Assembly: GCA_905183005.1 (NCBI GenBank)
Contig: CAJJDO010000098.1
Location: 186,001-250,000 of the forward strand
Reading direction: 5' to 3'
DNA: 64,000 nucleotides
DNA from: Paramecium pentaurelia
Taxonomy: Eukaryota; Ciliophora; Oligohymenophorea; Peniculida; Parameciidae
Shown piece by piece: positions 1-11,184 of the stretch (positions are counted from its first letter, which is position 1; the number at the start of each line of letters is the position of its first letter). The notes below the pieces were generated by a model. It had not been told where the DNA came from. It saw only the letters and a list, made by a program, of their open reading frames with translations, and did not search any database. Position numbers and translations under genes: made by a program.

Positions 1-417
1 TCATATTCAATGAGTGATTCAATTTTATTTCTTATTTAATCCCTTCTTGGAATCAATAAATTATCAATAACATCTATCATTCTTGCAATATCTTATTCAG
101 CATCTTGTAATTATTATCCAACCTAAGCAACATAAGAATTATGTTCGTTTGTGCGTACTTAAAATTTGTATTCTACTTCATCAATATTAGTGTTAATATC
201 ACCTATCTATTATTATTGTTAAACTTACTAATTCTTCTATTGCTTCAATTAATTCAGATATTGGACCTTATACTAATGAATGAAGATTCACTAAATTTAA
301 AATGGTCTTGCCTAACTTGCTACCATGTAGTTCTTCCAACTTCTTAGCATGACTTAATTTAGATGAGATTCCAAAAGAGACAGCCATCATCATGCATAGC
401 AATAATACTATTTTCAT
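1..417 (-). CDS. Secreted coiled-coil protein, 3' end cut by window edge
   Basis: The ATG is at 417-415. The product starts with a clear signal peptide (MKIVLLLCMMMAVSFGIS), followed by a helical, charged region that includes DEVEYKFQVRTNEHNSY. One 22-nt intron (228-207, GTAAGT...TAG) removes an in-frame TGA and restores the frame. The frame is still open at base 1, so only about 131 codons are visible. The pattern resembles a family of secreted coiled-coil proteins that I associate with Paramecium, possibly of secretory-granule type; that link is from memory and not proven here. Function unknown. Confidence 0.75.
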
Positions 418-1311
418 TAAAATTAATTATGCATATCCGTTTTAATACATTAGCATCAAACTAAACTCACAACCCTGAATCACATTGATATATTAATCAA
501 TTATCATCTTATTTATTAAATTCCAAACACCTCTTCTCTTATAAATCAAGCTTTCATAAATTCTTTTTCATTTTAATCAATAGTTCTTTTTTACTTATAT
601 CTTTTAAGGTACTACTAATATTCGACATATTAGTAGTACCTTATAATGGACACAAATAGGTTTCTAATTTGGTTACTTTTACTCTTTGACTTTCTCAATC
701 AAAATAAACTATTAAATATCAAATTACTTTAGGTAAAAATGAATAAAATTCTTAATTATTTCATTTCACAATTTTTTCTCTTATCTTTATTTATCAAATC
801 AAAAAGGATTATAAAATATACAAGACTTTCTTATCTTTTCATTACTTATCTACTTATCTATCTTTATATTTATTATTTAAGTAATTTACATCTATAAATT
901 AATGAATGTTTTTCCAAACTTCAATTCAATTATTTAGAAATTACTTATTAATATCATATGATGCTGCTGATTCTCATTAATAAATATTCTCAACTATTCC
1001 TGTATATTCTAACTAAATCATTTATTTAATATTAATCATATTATTTCAAATGAATTAGTTTCTATTGATTATTATTATAAATTAAGTCTAAAAATAACTT
1101 ATTTCATTTTCAAATCTTTTCTGATATATAAAAATGTTAATTAAATACTTTTATATGTCTTAAATATATATTTTAAAATAATTACAATACTTTATAAATT
1201 TAGTAACAATAATTAATAATGTTAATGATAACTTATAATATATATTGCAATTAACACAGTATAGATGATTCAAATTTCAATATTTTCCAGGTAGATAGAG
1301 TCTATTTTATA
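418..1311. other. AT-rich intergenic region
   Basis: About 0.9 kb with many TGA codons in all frames and no convincing gene. It holds a perfect 17-bp inverted repeat at 605-643 (separate entry). Part must be the promoter of the minus-strand gene ending the window edge, but I recognise no motif. Confidence 0.6.
605..643. repeat. Perfect 17-bp inverted repeat, 5-nt loop
   Basis: The left arm (605-621) begins TAAGGTACTAC. The right arm (627-643) is its exact reverse complement, with a 5-nt spacer TCGAC. The arms are mixed sequence rather than simple A/T, so this is unlikely to be the trivial palindromy of AT-rich DNA. As RNA it would form a strong hairpin. No coding role is seen. Confidence 0.8.
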
Positions 1312-1575
1312 ATGATCTTATTCTAGTTGTCAAAGGTGGTTATTTTAAATAAGGAGAACTTGAGGATTATTATGGAGGAGTAGCTTTATGTATTATAGAA
1401 TGTAAATTATTTCTTTATGGAGTTAGTATTTCATCATTTTAGGTTTTCAAAGGTTTAAGTAATAATCTTGAATGACTACTGGAGAGATTATTTTAGTGTC
1501 GTACTTTTGGAAGCGATAACTAATAATTATTTGAATGATGTTCTTAATCATGCAATTTATTATTTAGATAGTTGA
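1312..1575 (+). CDS. Doubtful small ORF or gene remnant
   Basis: An open frame of 87 codons runs from ATG 1312 to TGA 1575. A second frame across the same DNA reads more like protein up to a possible 25-nt intron (GTAAATTATTT...GTTAG, about 1400-1424) and then joins the first frame, giving a segment with LEDYYGGVALCIIE followed by NDYWRDYF. I find no good start codon for that reading. It may be a decayed or wrongly delimited gene. No family recognised. Confidence 0.25.
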
Positions 1576-1638
1576 CAATTGATTATCTCTATTTATGTCT
1601 AAAATCAATCATTTAAACTTGCACTGGTTGGATTGGCT

Positions 1639-2187
1639 TCACACATAAAATTAAGATTTTACTTCTAGATAAATGATCTACTAATCTTTTTGTGGTGGTT
1701 CTGGAGGAGCTTCAAAGAATTTAGTCTTCATTCTAACTATCTTTTTTATTATTATAGGTTTCTTCTTTCTTTATATTACTAATTTTTGCATCCACATAAT
1801 AACATAAACTGCGTTTTTAAATTTTTGTTTTAGTTTATTTCTTCTTTCTCTTATTCTTTCATGCATTACAGGACTAAAACGTCGATATTTCTTTTTCATA
1901 TGTTTCATTTTCTTAGATTAATGTCCACAATCTCTACAATGACAACTTTTATTGTTCTCACATTCACCTTCAGATTCACTTGAACTTATAATAGTCTAAT
2001 AATCCAACCTTGTTGAAAGGACATATTCCAAACATTTAGAAGAAATAGGCTTGTACTTCTAATGAAATGGATGAAGAGCCTTTGAATGCTTTAGTTTCTA
2101 AATTTCTTAGATTTCAGGTTTAAAGCAAATTGTCTTATGTCTTTAAGGTAACAAAATTCGTTATTTGCTTCCAGGAAGTGAATACAT
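1639..2187 (-). CDS. Unknown basic protein with Cys/His cluster, 182 aa
   Basis: A single exon runs from ATG at 2187-2185 to TGA at 1641-1639. An acidic Ser/Glu patch near residue 90 is followed by a Cys/His cluster (CHCRDCGH), then a strongly basic helix rich in Arg and Lys (RERRNKLKQKF), and a Pro-rich tail (EAPPEPPQK). The cluster could bind zinc and the basic helix nucleic acid or membranes, but this is guesswork. No known family recognised. The uninterrupted frame, with sensible amino-acid use and several TAA/TAG glutamines, supports a real gene. Confidence 0.65.
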
Positions 2188-3161
2188 ATTGTTTTTTTTT
2201 ATTATTTAGCCAAATTACCAAAAATTATTTTGTTTTTAAAAACCTATTATGTTTAATTGGCAATCATCATCAAAAAAGTATGTTATTTAATATTTCACTC
2301 AATAATAGTAAGCACATATCATAATAAACATGGAATTTATTACAAATTATTTTAGTTTATTTATTTAAAAACATAAAGGAAAAAAAAGAGAAGCTTTTTA
2401 GACTAAATAGATTTATAATTTGAAAACATTTTTATTTATTGAATTAAAATATCAAAGAACATAAAAATGGGTATTAGAAAAGATTAATTATCATAAAAGA
2501 ATTTTTAGTTTTACTTTTATTTGATATTATCATTTAAGTGATTTATCTAAATTTTATAAATTTAGTTATATTTTATTTTATATTAAGAAAATCTTAATGT
2601 CATTTAATACTGTATCTATTAAAGTGTAATTTCAATTTATTTTAAGTTATTAATCTCATTAAATATTTAAGTATTTTTACATTCAAAATGAAAATTTATT
2701 TGAAAAATATGAAGTTATAAATGAAGGGTAGTTTCATTTTATACTTTATCAATAGAAATATTACTATTTATTTTAATTATATTTATAGATACTCTTAAAA
2801 TAACACATAAATAAGTACTAATTTATCAATAATTTACTTATAAACACAAATAATTTGAGTATTTGATTATATTTTTATTATAGTATTGAATAATTCTAAA
2901 GAAATACCTTTTTTAAAGTTTATACATCATATACTAGTCCTTAAACTACATAGATTTACACAATATAAATATTATACTATTTGATCTTATAATTAATAGT
3001 TTCTTTACTTTTTGAAGATGGCCTTGATACTTTTACTAAAATTATATTAATACAAAATTCCACAAGTTTTTCACCGAAGAGCTTAGATAAATAAATTATA
3101 TCAAAGACAATTAAAAGGAATAATAAATCATAATTTAGTATTTACCATTTAAGGATGGAGA
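2188..3161. other. AT-rich intergenic region
   Basis: About 1 kb of very AT-rich DNA with no frame I can defend on either strand. It is long for this gene-dense genome and may include decayed sequence linked to the pseudogene that follows. Confidence 0.5.
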
Positions 3162-4228
3162 ATGATTAAAAATAAAATATATGATAATATGATTAATGAC
3201 TTTGAATAATATAAGTTTAAATAGAAAATATTTTCATATTTCTTGTAGGCAATGGTAGCAAAATAAATGAGGGAACTCAAATAAATGTTTTTGATATTGC
3301 CTCAAAAATTTTGCTAAATTTAGAACATTATATTATTGTACATAAACTGATAAATTTTAATTCAATTGGGAAAAAAATAAAATATTTGAATTGCATTCAT
3401 TCAAATGAGAATGTCAAATATAAATAAATAAAAATAGAGAATCTTAAAAAAGATAAGAAATAGCATGAAAAACCTTACTAAATTGAAAAGAATAATTTGA
3501 AAATATAAGATATACCTATTGATAAGATTCAGTAATTATTTAATAAAAATAAAAAATGAATATTAACTAAATAAAGAACTTGAATTATGGAAAGAAGTGT
3601 AAAATGATATAAGTTAAAAAATAATGAATGTTTATTGTAAAAAGTAAACTAAAGCAAAGCTCTCTTGCTTATGATGGACAAAAGAAAATTTGGTGAATCT
3701 TATTGAAATATTATTTAACTTAGAAAAAGTGTTTTAAATCTGATATAATACATTACTATAAAAATAACTTAGGAAAGGTATTGTCAGTCGTTAAATTTAG
3801 TATTGAAATATTCACTTAAAGTTAATAAATGTTAAATTTGATCCTAATTTAATTTATGATAGATTAGATAAGTATATTGATAAATGATCAAGTGCAATAA
3901 TTAGGAAATAAAAAAAAGAAGATTTGATAAAGCAATAAATAAATGTAAATTAATTAAATTTAAGTTTGAGAACATAATATTTTTAAAAGATGTCATTAGA
4001 TCTTAAAATATTATAGAAATGATGATATTTTAAAAGATTTATTCAAGAGTTATTGGTATGAATTCTCACTTAATCTATTCAATTCAAAAATTTAATAAAA
4101 AGAATAAATAAATCAAAGATTTCTTAAATGATTGGTATAAATTATCATTATAGTAATTTAAGTTAATAACAGAAGATGTTAATTAAGATATTAAAGTTTT
4201 TATAAATAATTTTGAATTAGATAAATGA
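3162..4228 (+). pseudogene. Decayed protein gene (Paramecium-type), unknown family
   Basis: Protein-like stretches appear in shifting frames. The first starts at ATG 3162. Then about 100 codons are open near 3250-3559 (contains NVFDIASKILLNLEHY). The final 40 or so codons end with a clean FINNFELDK before TGA 4226-4228. Between them are several TGA stops (about 3557, 3582, 3612, 3701) and at least two frame changes that no micro-intron explains (for example near 4050-4100). This pattern suggests a gene decaying in place. Sequencing error is a less likely explanation because there are many lesions. Confidence 0.5.
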
Positions 4229-4282
4229 TTAATAAATATATATATATTATACAATTAATTAACAATATAGTAATAGTTTTAT

Positions 4283-4678
4283 TCATAAAATACCAAGGCT
4301 AATCTTGATTGTATTGATCTCTTTATGTCTCTTTTCAACAATCTTATTCAATTTTTTGATCTTGGTTGAACATAATTTTTAAGACTATTTTACTGCTCTT
4401 TTCATTTATCTTATTATATCAAACATCCTTATGCATATCTATTGTTATTCACTTCCTTCAATATACACAGTATTTGAAGTCTCAGATAAGCTAAAAGCAT
4501 TAGAAGAGTCAGTATCATGATATTCCTCTTAATTATTTATGAACTTTTTGATAAGAGTAAAATATTCGAGATCTTTTCTTTATTCTAAAGAAAGCTCATA
4601 ATATTTTCTTAAGGTATTTAGTTTGGATTCTTACGTGGATTTGTTTTATTCAAGTCTAGAAGGTGGATGATTATTCAT
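4283..4678 (-). CDS. Unknown charged helical protein, 131 aa
   Basis: A single exon runs from ATG at 4678-4676 to TGA at 4285-4283. The product starts MNNHPPSRLEQNKSTQESK, is rich in Lys, Glu and Gln, and looks helical, with a Ser/Thr-rich acidic middle (DTDSSNAFSLSETSNT). An in-frame TGA lies upstream, so the start is bounded unless an intron was missed. Most of this gene is written again at 5433-5796, where it is cut short by the N at 5432; I take the copy here as the true gene. No family recognised. Confidence 0.6.
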
Positions 4679-5431
4679 AAAATAAAATTATTTTTCTCAG
4701 CTTCCAACAATATATTCTTATGAACATATAAGAACTTTTTGGAATGTCATTCGAAAAAATTCTAAATTATCTTTAATTATGCATTTTGAAAATTTATTGA
4801 ATTAAATATATATTGTTCATGATTTATGTTTGCTTTCTTTGAAGCTGAATCTAAATTTGCTAATTTTGGAGATCTCAAAATATATATTTATGAAAAATAT
4901 AAAGTATATTTAAATACATTTATAAAATGGAAAATATTCAATATATATTGTTAGTTTCAATCCTTGATTAATACCAACTCTATATAAAATTATTTAGATT
5001 GTCTTGAACATATTCATAGCTTAAATATATAAATCAAGACAATTGTATCTTTATTTATTTTAAGATAATGAATTGAAAACATTATATTATTAATATTTAT
5101 TCCATTCAAATCATTACTATCATATACATTAATAAACATTATATATAATGATCTATAATAAGAGATATCAAATATTATTTTATTTAATCTCCAAATTCAA
5201 GATTATTGTTCAAAAACCATCAAAACTTATATGATATAGGTTGATAACTTTGATTTTTAATAGTCATAAACATAAAATTAAAATATGTTAATAAAATAGT
5301 ATAAATATTAAAGATTATTTTATAATCTTAATAATTCGTATAAAATAATTAAATTTTAGAATTAATATAAAAAATAAAAAGGGTTGTCAACACGAGGACT
5401 TCCCAAGCGGTCCCCCACCTTAGTACTAACC
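4315..5431. repeat. First copy of 1.1-kb duplicated segment
   Basis: Bases 4315-5431 reappear at 5433-6549 at a constant offset of 1118. Reading by eye, the only difference I found is one T/A change in the A-run near 5376/6494. The copies are separated by a single N at 5432. The best reading is one contig end and the next contig start, overlapping but joined without collapsing the overlap. Confidence 0.9.
5381..5431 (-). rRNA. 5S rRNA fragment (3' 51 nt), likely assembly artefact
   Basis: Identical to the last 51 nt of the complete 5S gene at 6499-6618 and cut off exactly at the N at 5432. It is best explained as the end of a contig stopping inside the 5S gene, not as a second gene. Confidence 0.85.
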
Positions 5432-5432
5432 N
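5432..5432. other. Single-N gap at contig joint
   Basis: One N sits exactly between the two copies of the duplicated segment. It marks a join of unknown size, not a real base. Confidence 0.95.
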
Positions 5433-5796
5433 TGATCTCTTTATGTCTCTTTTCAACAATCTTATTCAATTTTTTGATCTTGGTTGAACATAATTTTTAA
5501 GACTATTTTACTGCTCTTTTCATTTATCTTATTATATCAAACATCCTTATGCATATCTATTGTTATTCACTTCCTTCAATATACACAGTATTTGAAGTCT
5601 CAGATAAGCTAAAAGCATTAGAAGAGTCAGTATCATGATATTCCTCTTAATTATTTATGAACTTTTTGATAAGAGTAAAATATTCGAGATCTTTTCTTTA
5701 TTCTAAAGAAAGCTCATAATATTTTCTTAAGGTATTTAGTTTGGATTCTTACGTGGATTTGTTTTATTCAAGTCTAGAAGGTGGATGATTATTCAT
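5433..5796 (-). pseudogene. Truncated second copy of the 4283-4678 gene
   Basis: Repeats the start and most of the minus-strand gene at 4283-4678 but runs into the N at 5432 before the stop codon. It is a consequence of the duplicated contig end and should not be counted as a separate gene. Confidence 0.8.
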
Positions 5797-6486
5797 AAAA
5801 TAAAATTATTTTTCTCAGCTTCCAACAATATATTCTTATGAACATATAAGAACTTTTTGGAATGTCATTCGAAAAAATTCTAAATTATCTTTAATTATGC
5901 ATTTTGAAAATTTATTGAATTAAATATATATTGTTCATGATTTATGTTTGCTTTCTTTGAAGCTGAATCTAAATTTGCTAATTTTGGAGATCTCAAAATA
6001 TATATTTATGAAAAATATAAAGTATATTTAAATACATTTATAAAATGGAAAATATTCAATATATATTGTTAGTTTCAATCCTTGATTAATACCAACTCTA
6101 TATAAAATTATTTAGATTGTCTTGAACATATTCATAGCTTAAATATATAAATCAAGACAATTGTATCTTTATTTATTTTAAGATAATGAATTGAAAACAT
6201 TATATTATTAATATTTATTCCATTCAAATCATTACTATCATATACATTAATAAACATTATATATAATGATCTATAATAAGAGATATCAAATATTATTTTA
6301 TTTAATCTCCAAATTCAAGATTATTGTTCAAAAACCATCAAAACTTATATGATATAGGTTGATAACTTTGATTTTTAATAGTCATAAACATAAAATTAAA
6401 ATATGTTAATAAAATAGTATAAATATTAAAGATTATTTTATAATCTTAATAATTCGTATAAAATAATTAAATTTTAGAATTAATAT

Positions 6487-6498
6487 AAAAAAAAAAAA
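6487..6498 (-). terminator. Pol III T-run terminator of 5S rRNA
   Basis: Immediately downstream of the 5S 3' end there are 12 consecutive A on the + strand, which is a T-run on the coding strand, as expected for RNA polymerase III termination. In the first copy of the duplication this run carries one T. Confidence 0.8.
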
Positions 6499-6618
6499 GG
6501 GTTGTCAACACGAGGACTTCCCAAGCGGTCCCCCACCTTAGTACTAACCTCGCCTTAAGCCGCTTAACTTCGGAGTTCGAATGGGATCCGGTGCTTTAGG
6601 CTTAGTATGGCCGACAAC
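6499..6618 (-). rRNA. 5S ribosomal RNA, complete (120 nt)
   Basis: The coding strand starts GTTGTCGGCCATAC and ends ...GTTGACAACCC. The first six bases (GTTGTC) pair with GACAAC near the 3' end to form helix I. The internal stretch GGATCCCATTCGAACTCC is the usual eukaryotic 5S loop A/helix III region, and the sequence closely resembles ciliate 5S rRNA. The polymerase III internal promoter therefore lies within the gene. A T-run terminator follows. It appears single, not in a tandem array. Confidence 0.97.
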
Positions 6619-6775
6619 GATATATTTAATTGATTTAAGGTTATAAATAGCTTGAAGAGTATGTATAATATATATAATAAATTATAAGATAAAAAATTTA
6701 AAAGGAAATACAAATAGAAATATTTTATAAAGTAATTGATAATAAAATAATTGATAATATTTAGATATCCATTCA

Positions 6776-7241
6776 TCATTTAATAAATTACACAATAATA
6801 AAAGGGACGACTATAACAAAAAGATATTAACCTAAATAGGTCCAATTTAGGTCATCAATTAAGACTTCTTCTAATTCTAAATTTTATTAAATGAAAAATA
6901 CTAATAATATATTAGAATTTAGTGTCATTTGTCAATCCTCTTGAAATTTAATATCCAACAACATAGAAACAATTTTCATTTCTATTTAAATCATTTCTAA
7001 ATCTTAATTTAACTGTATCCATTGGTTAATAATTGTTTATGGTTTCAATAAATGATTATTATTGAGATTGCCAAAACATTGTTATATCAATGCCTACACT
7101 TCCAAGAAAGGACACTTTAATATCATAAAGTTTATTATCAGTTTAAATGTCTAGACAATGTAATTAAGGTTGATTTAGATTGGCTAAAACTTTTTATTCT
7201 TAAAAAGCATGTACAAATGTTAGTATAATTAGAATTAGCAT
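6776..7241 (-). CDS. Small signal-anchored type I membrane protein, 146 aa
   Basis: The ATG is at 7241-7239. The N-terminus is a signal peptide (MLILIILTFVHAF), followed by an ectodomain of about 105 residues with two Cys (HCLDIQ and ENCFYVV), and then a C-terminal hydrophobic helix (YLFVIVVPFIIVQFIK) ending at TGA 6778-6776. One 25-nt intron (6901-6877, GTATTT...TTTAG) is needed to stay open. The start lies only 42 bp from the divergent APC6 gene, so the two share a very short promoter space. No family recognised. Confidence 0.75.
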
Positions 7242-7283
7242 AAAATTAATATAAAAATTCAAATTTTTTAATATTATTGTTTA

Positions 7284-9145
7284 ATGTCAATTCAAAAAAA
7301 GACATCAAAAATAATAAGATAATCAAGTGAACCTTAGAAATACTAAAATATGTACTATGAAGTACAACTACCTTATTTTAATCTTTCATCAAATTCAATA
7401 TTTGCAAATCAATTGTTAAATAATCCATCATTTATGAATATATATTAATTGGGAATTAGTAGCTATCTTTAAGGGTAATACAAGTAAGCTATCTTTTTTG
7501 CTGAGAAATTATTATGCCTAAATCAGGATTAAAATACATAGGCATATTTGGTATTTATGCTTGGAATTGTAATATTACTTACTATAATAATTTTAGTGTC
7601 ATTTTGCAAATGCAGAATATTCAGGAGTATATAATTTGTTTTTAAAGTACAAATTGACATAAGGTGATTTTGCAGTATTAGCTGCTAGAGCCTTATATGC
7701 AAATAAGCAATATGAATTAGGAATAGAGATATTGTAAGATGAAATTACATCATAAAGTGATTGGATAAGAGGATAATGTTATGAAGCATTAGAAAATAAA
7801 TAATTAGCAGTTTCAAATTATTATGAGTGTTTATAGAAGACTCCAACAAATGTTAGAGTTTTTTAATAATTAGTAGATTCATATTTAATATCTTCTGATG
7901 AGAAGGAAAATCTGATTCAATAAATTTAATTAAATTCAGATGAAGTATGGTTAAAAGATTATTATGTGAGTAAAACAATAAATTGTGATATTGGGAATCA
8001 GAAAATAGCAGATCATTTGTAAGAAGAGAAAAGAAAGATAGCATAATAATTGTAAATAGTGGATAAAGTGGATATTTAATAAATGAAGCCATCACCTATA
8101 AGAAGTCCATATATAAGAAAAGAGGAAAATTCAATATAAAATGATTTAGTTTATGTAACATTAGACAGGAAAAATAATATTGATATACTGAATGTTAAAG
8201 CAAAGAAGGCATATTATAGTTATGATATTGCATCTGCATATGATTGGTCATTAAAAGCAATCAAATAAGATCCATTATATTTTGATGTGATTCCAACATA
8301 TGTATCATGTTTATTGGAATTAGATTAAATAGCAGAATTATATTTTTGTGCTCATAATTTGATAGAAAATTATTCATCAAATGCTTTAAGTTGGTTTGTT
8401 GTTGGAGTATATTATTTCTCAACAAAAAAATATGAAGTAGCAAGGAAATAATTTCAAAAATCTATCTAATTAGATTAACATCTCATATATAGTTGGATAG
8501 GATTGGCACATTCCTATGCTATTCAAGATGAATCAGATTAAGCAATGTCAATATATAGATCTATAACTCGATAATTCCCAGGTTGTTATTAAGCACATGT
8601 TTATATTGGAATGGAATATTTGAGGACAAATAATTTATAAACAGCAATTTTGTCTTTATAATAGGCAAAAGATATTAATCCAACTGATCCTATGATTCAA
8701 AATGAATTGGGTGTAATTGCTTATAAATAAAAAAAATATAATGAAGCCAAAGATGTAAATATATTATTTTTTAATATAGTATTTCTTAAATGCTTTAGTT
8801 TTCTGTCAAAATTCAAATCATAAAATTAGAGAATCTGCACTTTAAAATTTAGGACATACTTTTAGAAAATAAAGGGATTATAAAAATGCTATTTAAATAT
8901 TTGAAAAGTGTATTTAGGTAATTTTAATTACATATTTATTATAGTTAAATTCAGTTTCTCCATAAATATTTTTTGGATTGGCATTTTCATATCATTTAAG
9001 TGAGTTACCAAACAGTTTAAGTAAAGCCATTCATTTTTATCATAAATCTTTGTCATTAAAATCAGATTAAACTTTTGTTTAGGATATGTTAAGTAAAGCA
9101 TTATAAGAGGCTGCTGATTTTGGATTATCAGAATATGTAAATTGA
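7284..9145 (+). CDS. APC6: Anaphase-promoting complex subunit 6 (CDC16)
   Basis: TPR subunit of the APC/C ubiquitin ligase, which drives exit from mitosis. The spliced length is 593 aa. Introns are at 7569-7596 (28 nt), 8755-8779 (25) and 8918-8944 (27). The C-terminal half carries the family's tandem TPRs, with hallmark stretches LSWFVVGVYYF, SWIGLAHSYAIQDESDQAM, VYIGMEYLRTNN and ELGVIAYKQKKYNEA that match CDC16 rather than CDC23 or CDC27. It acts in the nucleus and cytosol. The start was chosen as the first ATG after the divergent gene. The length is typical of the family. Confidence 0.92.
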
Positions 9146-9199
9146 ATCTATATCGTAAAAATATATATATATATAATTAAAGATTTAAATCAATCAAAT

Positions 9200-11125
9200 A
9201 TGGGTGATAATCCAATAGATGTTTTCAAAGAGGAAATGGAAAATGAAGAAGTTTATCTTAAAGTTAATGCAATGCATAGAGTTAGAGTTATCGCAACACT
9301 ATTAGGAACAGATAAAATAAAGTCTGTTCTTTTGCCATATTTTGAAAGTAATTATTTGATAATCAATTTATAGCATTGATGAAGAAAGAGGATGATGAAG
9401 TCTTATTTGCAATGGCAGAAGAATTAGGCTATATTGCGTATTTTAATAGGTTTATTTAGATAAATCATTCCATAATAATCTATATGCTTATTGCCAATCT
9501 TAGAACAATTGGCAGGATTTGATGAGACTGTAGTAAGAGAGTAAGCTGTTAAATCAATAACAATTGTATGTAGTTTTTTAGGAGACAACGAAATTGCAAA
9601 TACAATAGTCCCAATGGTAAGAACTATTAAGAATTAATAGATTTTAAAACTAGCTTCAAATGAAGCCAATTTTACATGTAGAGTTTCTGCTGTTAGTTTA
9701 ATGTGTCCTATGTATTCTAGATCAGGAAATTAAAAAGAAAAGCTAAGATAGTATTTTATGTGTATTTAACTATTTTTAAGAAAATTCACTGAATTATGCA
9801 GTGAAGAAACACCAATGGTTAGAAGGGCTGTTGCTACTAAAATTGGTGAAATAGCATAATATATGGATAAAAATCATGTCATAGAAGTTTTGATAACTGT
9901 TTTGAAACAATTATGTTAAGATGAATAAGATTAAGTTAGATTATTGTGTATGGAAAGTATAATGAATATTGCTAAAATTCTTAACATCAATGAAAATAAA
10001 ACAAATATCTTACCATTAATTATATCTTCAGCAGAAGATAAATCATGGAGAGTAAGATTGGCATTGTCAAAGATATTTGCAGAAGTATTTTATTAATCTA
10101 AAATATTAAGTTAGCTGAAGCTGTTGGTAAAGAGATTGCAGATTCTTCATTAATTTAGATCTTTTCAAACTTACTAAAAGATTCTGAAAGTGATGTCAGA
10201 GTAATTGCTGTTAAAAGTTTGGCTAAATTTATTAAGTTTGTATCTCCAGAGAAATTAAACCTTATAATACCATTATTATAATTATTAGCAAAGGATGCAT
10301 TTGCATAAGTGAAATGTATAAAACATATTTATAATTATATAGAAAATGCTTGTTTAGTTATTGGATAGATTGCCACCATTTTACCAAAAGATATTAGTTA
10401 AAGCAAATTGCAATCCTATTTAATTGAATTAATGAGTGATGATAATTAAGATGTAAGAAAAAATGCAGCTTAATCAGTTGGAATATTTGCTGCTTCTATT
10501 GGACCTGATGCATTAAGTCAATTTATTCCTCATTTGAAAAAAAGTATGGAAGATCCAAAATGGAGAGTTAGAAAAGAAACTATGTAAACTGTATTCCATC
10601 TAGCATTGTATTTGTGTTTTATTATTATCATAGAACTCTCAAAAATACAGATATATTCTTAAAACATTTAGAACCAGTCTATGTTTTATTTTTAAAGGAT
10701 AGAGCAGCTGAAGTTAGAACAATAGGTTTAAGTAGATTAAATGATTTAATTTAAACTTATAAGATAGATTGGGCATTAGGAAGTTTTTTGTCTAAATGCT
10801 TAGAGACTCTCAATAAGGATGTTGGATTCTTATATAGAATGAATGCTTTATATGCAATTTAATAAATTGGATTAGTTGCTGATGGACCTATGATTCAAGA
10901 TAAATTATGGCCAATTGTATAGAAATGCATGAAAGATAATGTTCCAAATATTAGATTTGTTAGTATAAAGGTGGCAAAATCATTATCAAAAAAAATTGAT
11001 CATTAAGGAACATTAAATCAAATAAAATAGTATAAATTTAATAGTAAAGTAGAGCAATAAATGAATTAATTGATGATAATGATAGAGATGTTAAATTTTA
11101 TGCTTAGGAAGCTTTACAATATTGA
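9200..11125 (+). CDS. PP2A scaffold subunit A (PR65), HEAT repeats
   Basis: Scaffold on which the catalytic C and regulatory B subunits of protein phosphatase 2A assemble. About 591 aa, made almost wholly of HEAT repeats, with signatures SWRVRLALSKIFAE, DPKWRVRKETMQT, PMVRRAVATKIGE and the C-terminal DVKFYAQEALQY. Introns: 9348-9373, 9438-9459, 9751-9780 (30 nt, in frame, placed because splicing gives LRQKFTELC as in PR65), 10085-10110, 10608-10633, 11030-11049. Three of the six end in AAG instead of TAG. Length agrees with the family's roughly 590 aa. Confidence 0.93.
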
Positions 11126-11184
11126 AATAATACATAAATAATATAATTAATAAGTTGTTATATATTGTTTTTAATATAATCAGC

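Larger units (their letters stand above)
5433..6549. repeat. Second copy of 1.1-kb duplicated segment
   Basis: Repeats 4315-5431 and then continues into the rest of the 5S rRNA gene. Collapsing the overlap leaves one intact 5S gene and one intact small ORF, which supports the artefact reading. Confidence 0.9.

Noticed and set aside
605..643. Retained germline IES at the hairpin
   Set aside because: The perfect palindrome does not look like the TA-bounded IES end consensus, and no gene is interrupted.
4315..6549. Genuine tandem duplication or 5S gene array
   Set aside because: A single N sits exactly at the joint and the first 5S copy is truncated there; contig overlap is simpler.
8261..8443. 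Minus-strand hydrophobic ORFs within 7.8-8.5 kb
   Set aside because: They lie antisense to the well-supported APC6 exons.
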